From Bacteroidales bacterium (GTDB lineage Bacteria > Bacteroidota > Bacteroidia > Bacteroidales > P3): DNA of 64,000 bases. The position numbers and the translations under genes are program-made. Location of the stretch: NCBI GenBank assembly GCA_017934545.1, contig JAGBJI010000009.1, positions 186,001 to 250,000 of the forward strand, read 5' to 3'. Positions 8,405 to 16,328 of this stretch are shown in pieces. The notes under the pieces are model-generated. The model saw only the letters and a list, made by a program, of their open reading frames with translations. It had not been told where the DNA came from and did not search any database. Every line of letters begins with the position of its first letter. Positions within the stretch are counted from its first letter, which is position 1.

Positions 8405-9577
8405 ATGAAAAGAAAAATTTTAATGCTCTGTGCATTTACCGGCATGATGTTAACCTTTAACGTCAACTATGCACAGGATTTTGTAAAGCAGGAGTTGCAT
8501 CTTTTAAGCAAAGACAATCCTACGGGCGAGAGAATGGTAATCCGTCAGGGTGAAACCAAGAAACTCCGCGGTTATATAACGGTTGTAAACGGCAATAACC
8601 CCGGTGTTGATTACAGCAAGGCAAAATATGCCGTCAAAGACGCCGATTATCTTTTTGAAAAACTCTCAAACGACATTGACAAGGTGATTGCGGCAGAGAA
8701 AAAAGACGCAGTGGCGTCATCCGTTGACACTCTTTACGTCGTTGCGGACTCTTTGATAATAGAAAAAGCGGCAACTGACGGCGAGGACGGCTACGTTACC
8801 AACCTCAAAGGTATATTCCTTTTCAGCGAAGGGCAGAAATACCACCAGATTTCAAGTTCGTATTCCAACGATTTGGAAGATGCCATTGACGGATTGGGTT
8901 ATGCGTTGAAAAAACGGTTGAACGCCAAAAGCGAAACGGCGGTTAACGACATCAAATGCGAGCCTAAAAAACGCATAATGTCAAGCGGATGGATTTTCGG
9001 GTACGGTTATCTAAACTGGAGTAACGACGGTTTTTTTTCAACGCCCGACGGCAGCGATGCCTACTCATTGAAATGGTCTGACAAGTGGGATATAATGTAC
9101 AGGTTCACATTCTTCCCCGACAATGCAGTGTCTTTGACTACGGGTATCGGTATTCAAAGCAATGTTTTCAGATTCGAAGACGGTTTTGACATATATCCTT
9201 ACACTGTAAACACACCCGCAAGCGGTTATTCCAAGGATAAATGCAAACTTGTGGCACGCTACATCACCGTTCCGTTAATTGCCGATTTCCATGTAGCCAA
9301 ACACTTCAGCATTCACGCAGGCGTCATCGGCGGAATCAATTACCGCAACTCCCACACGGGATTTAAACGCAACTACCGTATAAACGGCGAGAAGACGGAG
9401 CAGTCTACGGGCAGCAGTTTCAAGGAATTCAACGCCTTTAAAGCCGATGCAATGATAGGAATTAAGCTTTACGGTTTGACATTCTATGCTTCGCACTCAT
9501 TGACCGACATGTTCAAAGATTCTTACGGCAAAGAAATGCAGCCGTTCGCCTTCGGAGTTATGTTAGGACTGAAATAA
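8405..9577 (+). CDS. Outer-membrane beta-barrel protein downstream of sigma/anti-sigma
   Basis: 390 residues. Signal peptide MKRKILMLCAFTGMMLTFNV with cleavage near YAQD. Residues about 25-190 are a mixed soluble part. The remainder (from about 195: IMSSGWIFGYGYLNWSNDGF) alternates like a small beta-barrel and ends AFGVMLGLK, resembling PorT-type or generic outer-membrane beta-barrel domains. It is 38 bases after the anti-sigma-like gene, so a third gene of the operon. Its function is unknown; it could be the envelope sensor or the regulon target of the sigma factor. Confidence 0.7.
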   Translation: MKRKILMLCAFTGMMLTFNVNYAQDFVKQELHLLSKDNPTGERMVIRQGETKKLRGYITVVNGNNPGVDYSKAKYAVKDADYLFEKLSNDIDKVIAAEKKDAVASSVDTLYVVADSLIIEKAATDGEDGYVTNLKGIFLFSEGQKYHQISSSYSNDLEDAIDGLGYALKKRLNAKSETAVNDIKCEPKKRIMSSGWIFGYGYLNWSNDGFFSTPDGSDAYSLKWSDKWDIMYRFTFFPDNAVSLTTGIGIQSNVFRFEDGFDIYPYTVNTPASGYSKDKCKLVARYITVPLIADFHVAKHFSIHAGVIGGINYRNSHTGFKRNYRINGEKTEQSTGSSFKEFNAFKADAMIGIKLYGLTFYASHSLTDMFKDSYGKEMQPFAFGVMLGLK

Positions 9578-9761
9578 ATACATCGTTCAAGTGTTCTCGC
9601 AGATACTTGCAACAATTTTTGCACTTGCTTTTTGTTAAAAAGTTATCAACTTGATTACTTACATTTACATTATGTATCATAGTAAGAAAGTCATCTTCAG
9701 TGATTCCTTTAATAAAGAAACCATCATTCATTTTTATAATCTGTATGTTATCATTCTTCAT
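9558..9761 (-). CDS. Small protein of unknown function (67 aa)
   Basis: Encodes MKNDNIQIIKMNDGFFIKGI and a segment with CKNCCKYLREHLNDVF. The frame overlaps the 3' end of the barrel gene by 20 bases on the opposite strand. The motif ITEDDFLTMI resembles ITENDFINII in the next small gene, so the two may be related. A 12-bp perfect inverted repeat covers the start codon. Both sit downstream of a recombinase in an AT-rich island and are probably its cargo. Confidence 0.5.
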   Translation of the reverse strand: MKNDNIQIIKMNDGFFIKGITEDDFLTMIHNVNVSNQVDNFLTKSKCKNCCKYLREHLNDVFISVLT

Positions 9762-9770
9762 ACAGATTAT
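9737..9770 (-). promoter_or_regulatory. Hairpin over the start codon of the 67-aa gene
   Basis: ATAATCTGTATG (9737-9748) and CATACAGATTAT (9759-9770) form a perfect 12-bp inverted repeat with a 10-base loop. In the minus-strand transcript the AUG lies at the end of the first arm, so the fold would hide the start codon. Confidence 0.5.
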
Positions 9771-9828
9771 ATTTTATAAAAAGAAAATGTTGTTAAATTA
9801 TCATATATTTTTTGTTAGTTGTAAAAAA

Positions 9829-10092
9829 TTAAAAATATTGGACAGCATTCCCTCTCTTTATTGAATTAGATTTTAATGTACCGCATTTGATTAACCTTAT
9901 AATATTTATAAAGTCATTTTCCGTAATAATCTCTGCATTAAATTCAAGTCTATTATCAAAATATTCTTGAATAACATATGTATTATCACTAAAAACCTCA
10001 ATGCCAATATCTCTATCTGGAAACTCGCAAATAAACAACGAGGATTTTGTCATTTGTCTTTTATAAAATCTAACATGATTCATATGTTGCAT
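9829..10092 (-). CDS. Small protein of unknown function (87 aa)
   Basis: Encodes a basic-to-mixed small protein beginning MQHMNHVRFYKRQMTKSSLF. Its C-terminal half ITENDFINIIRLIKCGTLKS echoes ITEDDFLTMIHNV of the 67-aa neighbour. There is no signal peptide or membrane segment. It is transcribed in the same direction as the recombinase 139 bases upstream. Base composition matches the AT-rich island and not the flanking core genes. I do not recognise a family. Confidence 0.5.
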   Translation of the reverse strand: MQHMNHVRFYKRQMTKSSLFICEFPDRDIGIEVFSDNTYVIQEYFDNRLEFNAEIITENDFINIIRLIKCGTLKSNSIKRGNAVQYF

Positions 10093-10231
10093 TTCAATAT
10101 TATTTTAAATTCAGATAATAAGAGGGAATAAATTATACATTATCCATTACCCCACAGATAAATTTTATATATAACTGATTCCATCTTATTATCATGTCTT
10201 AATTTTTATTAACAATAATAACTTACTTGTA

Positions 10232-11464
10232 TTACCAGTTCAGTTTCTCGGATAATATCTTTGCAGCCTCTTTATCAGACACCTTTAAATATTTCATAAA
10301 AGATGATTCTGATTTGTGTCCTGAAATTTTCATTAAGGCATAAGCATTATGAGTCTGTAAATATGAATTAGTAATAAAACTTCTTCTTGCAGTATGAGTC
10401 TTTGCAAGTTCCCATTTTTCTTTAAATTTTACTTCTCTTTTACCACCTTTTGTTATTTTAGTAAGGACAGGTGCATTTATTCCTGCCTCTTTACAAATCA
10501 GTTTAATATGTCTATTCATTGTTTGCTCTGCAATACGTGGCAACTTTTCTACTGTTGATAAAACTTTTTTATATGGATGTAAAGGAATGCAAACAGGTTG
10601 TCCTGTTTTCTTCTGGATGACATGAATATATTCACCATCATCCTCTTTCACAATATTCTTTTTGGATAATACAGAAAAATCGGAATATCTCAATCCTGTC
10701 CAGCATCCAATCAAAAATATTGTCCGTACAATATCTTGAGTACCCGTCAATTCAAGTTCTTCCAATAATTTTAACTCATCTGTTGATAAATATATATTAA
10801 CACTGTCTTCTGAATGGGCTTTAAATCTTGAATCCTTATATTTCACATTCGTATTAAGTCCTAGAGCGGTTGCTTCATTAAGCATTGTTTTCATTCTATT
10901 AATATAGCTACCTATCGTATTTAAAGCAAGTTTTTTGTTTTGTAAGAATGATGTAAAATCTGTACAAAAGTTAAAATCTATATCATCAAAGTCATATATT
11001 TTCTTTTGCTCAATACAAAACTCCTCAAAAACTTTCTTAAAATGTTTAAATTTATTAATGGTTGGTTGTGTAAGTTTCTCTCCGCTATTCAGACTTGTCC
11101 TTTTTGATAAATTATCAATGTATAATTGAATGAAATCTATAAGAGTTTCTTCTTTGTTTACTTTTTTCCTTTCCGGATGTATGTATTCTAATGCAAAATT
11201 ACTGATATCTTTTAATGATGGATTATGAAATTTAGCATTTTCTTCTGCATAGAAATTATTAACCGCAAACTCTATGCTATTAAGTTTTGCATTTACATTA
11301 CTTCTGTCAAAATTGTCTTTTACCCGTTCTTTCTTTTCATTCCAGATAGCAGGATTAACAGTACTGCCCGTTGATATCACTGTTGCTTTAGAGCATAATG
11401 ATATTTTCAAATAAATCATTTTACTTTCCTTACTTGCACCTCGTAATAAATAATGAGTTTTCAT
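10232..11464 (-). CDS. Tyrosine-type site-specific recombinase/integrase
   Basis: 410 residues. N-terminal arm-type DNA-binding domain (about 1-100, the CTn/phage integrase architecture common in Bacteroidota), then a core-binding SAM-like domain (about 105-215), then the catalytic domain. Catalytic residues are visible: Arg in GCWTGLRYSDFS, the HxxR box in HTARRSFITN, His in ISGHKSESSF and Tyr in FMKYLKVS. The gene is complete, AT-rich, and starts about 200 bases from tRNA-Cys, on the side of that tRNA's 3' end. It probably drives, or once drove, integration of a small element ending near 9.6-10.2 kb. I found no duplicated tRNA end, so the element's limits are not defined. Confidence 0.93.
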   Translation of the reverse strand: MKTHYLLRGASKESKMIYLKISLCSKATVISTGSTVNPAIWNEKKERVKDNFDRSNVNAKLNSIEFAVNNFYAEENAKFHNPSLKDISNFALEYIHPERKKVNKEETLIDFIQLYIDNLSKRTSLNSGEKLTQPTINKFKHFKKVFEEFCIEQKKIYDFDDIDFNFCTDFTSFLQNKKLALNTIGSYINRMKTMLNEATALGLNTNVKYKDSRFKAHSEDSVNIYLSTDELKLLEELELTGTQDIVRTIFLIGCWTGLRYSDFSVLSKKNIVKEDDGEYIHVIQKKTGQPVCIPLHPYKKVLSTVEKLPRIAEQTMNRHIKLICKEAGINAPVLTKITKGGKREVKFKEKWELAKTHTARRSFITNSYLQTHNAYALMKISGHKSESSFMKYLKVSDKEAAKILSEKLNW

Positions 11465-11556
11465 ATTGATAATATTTTATAATTTTAATTTTATAGACAA
11501 ATATACGAAAAAGTTTTAAATTTTTTGCAAAAAATTTGACACGTTTTTTGATCCTA

Positions 11557-11596
11557 TTTTATGTCGTTTATTGACGTTTTGTGTTGTTTTATGTCG
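11557..11596. repeat. Pair of direct repeats TTTTATGTCG upstream of the recombinase
   Basis: TTTTATGTCG at 11557-11566 and 11587-11596, starts 30 bp apart, in the gap between the recombinase gene and tRNA-Cys. They are candidate arm-type recombinase sites, by position only. Confidence 0.35.
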
Positions 11597-11610
11597 CAAC
11601 AGGACAAGAA

Positions 11611-11646
11611 AAAATCTGCTGATTTATAGTGTAATCAGCAGATTTT
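11611..11646 (-). terminator. Terminator of tRNA-Cys
   Basis: AAAATCTGCTGATT (11611-11624) pairs perfectly with AATCAGCAGATTTT (11633-11646). On the minus strand the hairpin is followed by a T run, and it lies 25 bases after the tRNA 3' end. Confidence 0.8.
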
Positions 11647-11670
11647 CTTTATTTTATATTTGTATGTCAG

Positions 11671-11741
11671 AGGTCTCTTCCAGATTCGAACTGGAGTAAA
11701 CGGTTTTGCAGACCGGCACCTAGCCACTCGGTCAAGAGACC
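11671..11741 (-). tRNA. tRNA-Cys (anticodon GCA)
   Basis: 71 nt. The seven-pair acceptor stem GGTCTCT/AGAGACC, anticodon loop CTGCAAA between CGGT and ACCG, a T-arm with GTTCGAATC, and discriminator U all fit tRNA-Cys. CCA is not encoded. Its 3' end faces the recombinase gene, the usual side for integration. Confidence 0.95.
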
Positions 11742-11759
11742 TTATCGTTTTTCGCAGTG

Positions 11760-11767
11760 CAAAATTA
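11760..11767 (-). promoter_or_regulatory. -7 box of tRNA-Cys
   Basis: CAAAATTA on the + strand is TAATTTTG on the minus strand, 18 bases before the tRNA, matching TAnnTTTG. Confidence 0.65.
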
Positions 11768-11823
11768 CAAATATTTTTTTATCTACCAACATTTTTTGTA
11801 AAAAAAGTTGCAATCCGTAATTT

Positions 11824-13365
11824 TTATCTGCCCCAAGATTCTCTGTCAAGGCTTCTGTAATTGATGGCTTCCGCAATATGTGACGGTTGAATGTCAACGC
11901 TGTTTTCCAAATCCGCAATTGTACGCGATACTTTCAGTATTCTGTCGTATGCACGTGCGGATAAACCCAATTTATTGACTGCATTTTTTATCAAATTAAG
12001 CGAACGTTCGTCGGTTCTGCAGAATTCTCTCATCAGTTTGGGCGTCATCTGTGCATTGCAGTGAATGTTTTCAAAATCCTTAAACCTTTCGGCTTGAATC
12101 TTCCTGGCATTTATCACCCTTTGTCTTATCACTTCGCTTTTTTCACCCTGCTGTTTGTCCGATAATTCTTTGAACGGAACAGGTACAACTTCGCATTGTA
12201 TGTCTATACGGTCAAGCAGTGGCCCCGATATCTTGCTCATATATTTGTTGACAGCACCAGGTGCGCAGGTACAAGGCACGGAAGGATGGTTGTAATATCC
12301 GCAAGGACAAGGATTCATTGCTGCTACTAACATAAACGATGCAGGATATTCCGTTGTCTGTTTGGTACGGGATATGGTTATGATACGTTCCTCCATAGGC
12401 TGACGCAAAACTTCCAGCACACTGCGGCGGAATTCGGGCAATTCATCCAAGAATAACACTCCGTTGTGTGCCAAAGATATTTCTCCGGGTTGAGGATACA
12501 TCCCTCCGCCCACAAGAGCGATGTCGCTTATGGTGTGATGCGGAGAGCGGAACGGACGTACACTTATTATTGACGACTTTAACCCCATCTTACCTGCCAC
12601 ACTGTGAATTTTCGTTGTTTCCAAACTTTCTTCCAATGTCAACGGAGGCAAAATACCGGGCAAACGTTTGGCAAGCATTGTCTTTCCGCTGCCGGGCGAA
12701 CCGACAAGCAATATATTATGTGAGCCTGCCGCCGCAACCTCCATAGCACGTTTTATGTTTTCCTGCCCTTTTACGTCTGCAAAATCCAACTCATATCCGT
12801 GCAAACCCTTTTCAAATTCCTCTTCAACGTTGATTATCTCCTTGTTGATTGACTCCGTACCGTTGAAAAAGTTTATAACCTGCATTATATTGTCTACACC
12901 TAACACGTCCAACCCCTTTACAATTGCTGCTTCTTTGGCATTGGACGATGGCAGAATAAATCCTCTAAAACCTTCTTTCTTGGCTTGCATGGCTATAGGC
13001 AATACTCCTTTGATTGGTTTTACCGAACCATCCAAAGAAAGTTCGCCCATGATAAGATATTGTCCTAATCTGTCTGCCCCTGTTATCTGTTCGCTTGCCG
13101 CAAGTATGCCTACGGCTATGGTTAAATCGTAACTGCTTCCCTCCTTTTTTATGTCTGCGGGAGCCATATTGATGACTATCTTCTTTCCGGGAATCTTATA
13201 ACCGTAATAGTTCAACGCCGAACTGATGCGTTGGTGCGATTCTTTGACGGCATTGTCGGGCAGACCGACAAGAAAAAAGTTTATACCCTGTTCAACCGCT
13301 ACTTCAACGGTTACGGTAGTGGCGAAAATACCTTGTATAGCACTTCCGAAAGTTTTTACTAACAT
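11824..13365 (-). CDS. comM: ComM/YifB-family AAA+ ATPase (Mg-chelatase-like)
   Basis: 513 residues in the family's three parts: the N-terminal ChlI/Lon-protease-like domain (VGLPDNAVKESHQRISSALN), the Mg-chelatase AAA+ core with Walker A GSPGSGKTMLAKRLPG at about 218 and Walker B VLFLDELPEF, and the C-terminal domain with ARAYDRILKVSRTIADLE. A Cys cluster (CPCGYYNHPSVPCTC) sits in the AAA+ domain as is usual. In naturally competent proteobacteria ComM is a hexameric helicase that promotes branch migration during transformation; its role in Bacteroidota is inferred. It is last in a four-gene minus-strand run, 2 bases after the DUF4296 gene. Confidence 0.93.
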   Translation of the reverse strand: MLVKTFGSAIQGIFATTVTVEVAVEQGINFFLVGLPDNAVKESHQRISSALNYYGYKIPGKKIVINMAPADIKKEGSSYDLTIAVGILAASEQITGADRLGQYLIMGELSLDGSVKPIKGVLPIAMQAKKEGFRGFILPSSNAKEAAIVKGLDVLGVDNIMQVINFFNGTESINKEIINVEEEFEKGLHGYELDFADVKGQENIKRAMEVAAAGSHNILLVGSPGSGKTMLAKRLPGILPPLTLEESLETTKIHSVAGKMGLKSSIISVRPFRSPHHTISDIALVGGGMYPQPGEISLAHNGVLFLDELPEFRRSVLEVLRQPMEERIITISRTKQTTEYPASFMLVAAMNPCPCGYYNHPSVPCTCAPGAVNKYMSKISGPLLDRIDIQCEVVPVPFKELSDKQQGEKSEVIRQRVINARKIQAERFKDFENIHCNAQMTPKLMREFCRTDERSLNLIKNAVNKLGLSARAYDRILKVSRTIADLENSVDIQPSHIAEAINYRSLDRESWGR

Positions 13366-13367
13366 AG

Positions 13368-13697
13368 TTATTGTTGTGTTTTGTTGAAAATTTCAGTCAT
13401 TAAACGCTTGTCGTGCAGGTAAATGTTCAAATCGTGGTCATAAACGGCGGGAGTGGTATTGTAACGGGTACATATACTTTGTTTGTAATCCCTTAATTTT
13501 TGTTGTTTTGTCAGGGAATCGTCCTCCGATATGCGTATCAAATAGTTGGCTTTGTTCATATCGGTCATCATTTTTGCCACCGTATCAACTGTAAGCGTTG
13601 TCTTGTCCTTGTTTTCAGATGTGTTTGAACAGGCAAAAGCAATGCTTATACAAAGCAATGCGGCAACTGCCAAAAGTAAGGAAGATTTTTTTTTCAT
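13368..13697 (-). CDS. DUF4296-like lipoprotein
   Basis: 109 residues with a lipoprotein signal (lipobox IAFAC, lipidated Cys at about 23), then a short helical domain with DTVAKMMTDMNKANYLIRIS and YNTTPAVYDHDLNIYLHDKR, the pattern of the Bacteroidota DUF4296 family. Its function is unknown. It is directly adjacent to the phosphorylase gene (no intergenic base) and to comM, so co-transcribed. Confidence 0.75.
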   Translation of the reverse strand: MKKKSSLLLAVAALLCISIAFACSNTSENKDKTTLTVDTVAKMMTDMNKANYLIRISEDDSLTKQQKLRDYKQSICTRYNTTPAVYDHDLNIYLHDKRLMTEIFNKTQQ

Positions 13698-14558
13698 TTA
13701 AATTCTTTCCAATACGGTTTTAATCAGATTTTGCATTGATTGATGGTAATCTTTGGCAAACGTACCTTGCTCGCGGTTGGCTATAACGTTGCATACGGTC
13801 AGAACATTGTGACCCAAATTCTTTCCCAGACAATACAAAGACGATGTTTCCATTTCGTAGTTGGTTATCTTCAGATTGTTGTACGAAAATTCCGGCATTC
13901 GACTGTTTATGGTTTCGTCGTACAAGGCCAAACGTATTGCCCTGCCCTGCGGACCGTAGAATCCTGGAGCGGTAACGGTGATTCCTTTTCTCATATCAAA
14001 GGCAATTCTGTCCGTCAAATCTTTTGATGCCGACACGGCATAAGGAGTAGGCAACGGAGAATGCCATTGCATGTATGATATGAACTCTTCCTGTAGGGCT
14101 TGTTCCATAACCTGCGGATTGTTTTTATAGAACCACATCATTCCGTCTATACCTACAACATACTGACTGCATATATACGAATTTATATCCATGTCTTTTT
14201 GCATTGCACCGGTAGTTCCCAACCGTATAAGGTTCAAAGAAGTAAGATGCTTTTTCACTTCCTTGGTTTTTAAGTCTATATTGCGGCAGGCATCCAACTC
14301 CGTTATGACTATATCCAAGTTGTCCACGCCCATACCCGTACTCATGGCGGTGATGCGTTTGCCGTTGAACGTGCCTGTATGTGTAACTATCTCACGGTTT
14401 TCTTTTTTCACCTCAACGGTATCAAAAAAATCGCTGACCATGTTGACTCTTTTCGGGTCGCCGACCAATATTACATTGTCCGCAAGTTCTTCCGCAAACA
14501 GTCTTATGTGATACAAACTGCCGTCATCGGCAAGCGTAAGTTCCGAAGCTTTAAACAT
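13698..14558 (-). CDS. Nucleoside phosphorylase (uridine phosphorylase-like)
   Basis: 286 residues of the PNP/UDP family. Diagnostic stretches are VILVGDPKRVNMVSDFFD (phosphate-binding Gly-Asp-Pro-x-Arg), THTGTFNGKRITAMSTGMGV, LIRLGTTGAMQ, and NYEMETSSLYCLGKNLGHNV with the substrate-binding Met-Glu. It cleaves nucleosides with phosphate in nucleoside salvage. The exact base preference cannot be read. It lies 35 bases after the polyprenyl synthase gene in the same run. Confidence 0.9.
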   Translation of the reverse strand: MFKASELTLADDGSLYHIRLFAEELADNVILVGDPKRVNMVSDFFDTVEVKKENREIVTHTGTFNGKRITAMSTGMGVDNLDIVITELDACRNIDLKTKEVKKHLTSLNLIRLGTTGAMQKDMDINSYICSQYVVGIDGMMWFYKNNPQVMEQALQEEFISYMQWHSPLPTPYAVSASKDLTDRIAFDMRKGITVTAPGFYGPQGRAIRLALYDETINSRMPEFSYNNLKITNYEMETSSLYCLGKNLGHNVLTVCNVIANREQGTFAKDYHQSMQNLIKTVLERI

Positions 14559-14593
14559 ATCAATTTGTTTTATGTTTTTAAAAGTATTAAAAT

Positions 14594-15568
14594 TTATTTT
14601 TTACGGTCAATAAGTTGGTTTGCCAACTTTTTAAGGTTTTCTTTGTTTTGTTCTTCAACGCTTATACGGTCCAAACAATCCAATGCCTTGATGGTATATT
14701 GGCCTATCATTTTTTCAACATCGTCCTTTACATTGTATTTTTCAAACAATTCTTTCACTCTTTGCTTTTTACGCTGAAAATCTTTAGTTTTCTCCAAATA
14801 CCAACCTGCAAGTTCCTGCATGTCTTTGTCGTCTGCTTTCTCTACGGCCGAAAGGAACAGAATCGTTTTCTTATTGTCCACTATGTCGCTGCCCGTTACC
14901 TTGCCGAAATCCTCAAGGTTGCTCCAACAATCCAATATATCGTCCTGCAATTGAAAGGCTATACCCAAGTAAAGACCGAACTCGCTCAAAGCGTTCATAT
15001 CCTCTGCCGAAGCACCTGCTATTATCGCTCCCATTTTAAGCGACGCTGCAAGCAAGACTCCCGTTTTCAGACTTATCATGGTGATGTATTCTTTGGCCGA
15101 AACGTCGTTGCGGGTTTCAAAACTCATGTCGTACGCCTGTCCTTCGCAAACCTGTATCAATACGGAGGTAAGCGTTTTGACCAAAGCCTGCGATACTTCG
15201 GCATTGTAGTCCAAAAGATATTGGTAAGCCTTGGCATACATCACGTCACCCGACAATATGGCTTTGTCCGTTCCGAATTTTTGATAAACCGTCGGCTTGC
15301 CTCTTCTCAACGGAGATTGGTCCATGATGTCGTCATGCAACAAAGTAAAGTTGTGTGCCAACTCTATGGCAACGGCTGCATTTTCGGCTTGCTTCAAATC
15401 GGCGGAAAACATATCTGCAGCTAACATCAATAACAACGGACGCAGTCTTTTGCCGCCCAAATCCATAGTGTATTGGAACGGTTCGTATAAAGACAAAGGT
15501 TGTTTTTGGAATTTCAAATCCTTAAAGAGTTCCGCCGTTTGTTTTTGTATTTGTTCTAAAGATTTCAT
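14594..15568 (-). CDS. Trans-polyprenyl diphosphate synthase
   Basis: 324 residues, all-helical isoprenyl synthase. First Asp-rich motif in LLHDDIMDQSPLRRGKPT and second in FQLQDDILDCWS. MDLGGKRLRPLLLML carries the IPP-binding GKRLRP. The bulky residue before the first motif needed to judge chain length cannot be assigned with confidence; it may make geranylgeranyl or a longer quinone side-chain precursor. First gene of the run ending in comM. Confidence 0.93.
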   Translation of the reverse strand: MKSLEQIQKQTAELFKDLKFQKQPLSLYEPFQYTMDLGGKRLRPLLLMLAADMFSADLKQAENAAVAIELAHNFTLLHDDIMDQSPLRRGKPTVYQKFGTDKAILSGDVMYAKAYQYLLDYNAEVSQALVKTLTSVLIQVCEGQAYDMSFETRNDVSAKEYITMISLKTGVLLAASLKMGAIIAGASAEDMNALSEFGLYLGIAFQLQDDILDCWSNLEDFGKVTGSDIVDNKKTILFLSAVEKADDKDMQELAGWYLEKTKDFQRKKQRVKELFEKYNVKDDVEKMIGQYTIKALDCLDRISVEEQNKENLKKLANQLIDRKK

Positions 15569-15618
15569 TATATAATGTATGTGTTTAATTCTGTAATTAA
15601 CGCAACAATGCTGCTTTG

Positions 15619-15626
15619 CAAAAATA
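15619..15626 (-). promoter_or_regulatory. -7 box of the polyprenyl synthase operon
   Basis: CAAAAATA on + is TATTTTTG on the minus strand, 50 bases upstream of the start at 15568; fits TAnnTTTG. Confidence 0.6.
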
Positions 15627-15666
15627 CAAAATAATTTAGAATAATTGCCTTTGATACTGATAAATC

Positions 15667-15768
15667 TATATCCGAAAGGGCATAATACGGCACAAAAGCA
15701 ACAAAATTATATCCGAATGCGTATAATCAGAAATAATTTTTATAATTTTGCACCCGAAAGGATATAAT
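15667..15768 (+). promoter_or_regulatory. HipB operator cluster (three imperfect palindromes)
   Basis: Three related sites precede hipB: TATATCCGAAAGGGCATA (15667-15684), one spanning 15706-15727 with halves ATTATATCC and GCGTATAAT, and CACCCGAAAGGATATAAT (15751-15768). Together they give half-sites TATATCC and GGATATA around a GAAA centre, close in form to the known HipB operator TATCC-N8-GGATA. The third abuts the -7 box, the layout of an autorepressed operon. Confidence 0.75.
15743..15750 (+). promoter_or_regulatory. -7 box TAATTTTG of hipBST
   Basis: TAnnTTTG match between operator sites 2 and 3, 29 bases before the hipB ATG. A repressor on either site would cover it. Confidence 0.7.
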
Positions 15769-15778
15769 TTTAAATGCA

Positions 15779-16000
15779 ATGAATCATACCGTACTGTCAC
15801 AATATGTAAAAACAATGCGTAAACGCCACCGTTTGACGCAGACAGACCTTGCCGAAAAAGCGGGAGTGGGCATCGGATTTGTCAGGGATTTGGAACAAGG
15901 CAAACCGACAATACGTTTGGACAAAGTAAACCAAATATTGAATCTGTTCGGAACGGAATGCGGTCCCGTACCGATGAAAAAACAAGACGTTGAACAATGA
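15779..16000 (+). CDS. hipB: HipB-type antitoxin, XRE-family repressor
   Basis: 73 residues, almost entirely one Cro/C1-type helix-turn-helix: LTQTDLAEKAGVGIGFVRDL, then EQGKPTIRLDKVNQILNLFG. It should dimerise on the upstream palindromes and repress the operon, and bind the kinase complex. Its stop overlaps the hipS start (ATGA at 15997-16000), implying coupled translation. Confidence 0.92.
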   Translation: MNHTVLSQYVKTMRKRHRLTQTDLAEKAGVGIGFVRDLEQGKPTIRLDKVNQILNLFGTECGPVPMKKQDVEQ

Positions 16001-16323
16001 AACAAGCCAAGGTATATTACAAAGACATGTACGCAGGATTGCTTACCGAAACCGAAGACGGCTATACTTTTGCTTATGATGCGGAATATATCAACAATCC
16101 GCAGGCAAAAGCCGTAAGTCTGACCTTACCCTTAACAAAGGAAGTCTGCAAAAGCAATGTCCTGTTCCCGTTTTTTGACGGACTGATACCAGAAGGATGG
16201 CTTTTGGATATTGCACGGCACAACTGGAAAATCAACCTGCGGGACAGAATGTCCTTGCTGACGGCTTGTTGTAAAGATTGTATCGGAGCGGTAAGTGTAG
16301 AACCTGTAATAGAAAGGGAATAA
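15997..16323 (+). CDS. hipS: HipS-like protein (stand-alone HipA N-terminal subdomain)
   Basis: 108 residues matching only the N-subdomain 1 of HipA: KVYYKDMYAGLLTETEDGYT, LTLPLTKEVCKSN and FPFFDGLIPEGWLLDIARHN. The frame stops cleanly before the kinase gene starts 5 bases later, so this is a split HipA, the organisation of the E. coli HipBST system, in which HipS, not HipB, neutralises the kinase HipT. Trp68 in PEGW is at the place where, as I recall it, a HipS Trp blocks the kinase active site. Role inferred from architecture. Confidence 0.88.
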   Translation: MKQAKVYYKDMYAGLLTETEDGYTFAYDAEYINNPQAKAVSLTLPLTKEVCKSNVLFPFFDGLIPEGWLLDIARHNWKINLRDRMSLLTACCKDCIGAVSVEPVIERE

Positions 16324-16328
16324 AACAT

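Noticed and set aside
9577-10232. Search for a duplicated tRNA-Cys 3' end as attachment site
   Set aside because: No repeat of AGGTCTCTTCCAG or a close variant was found by eye.
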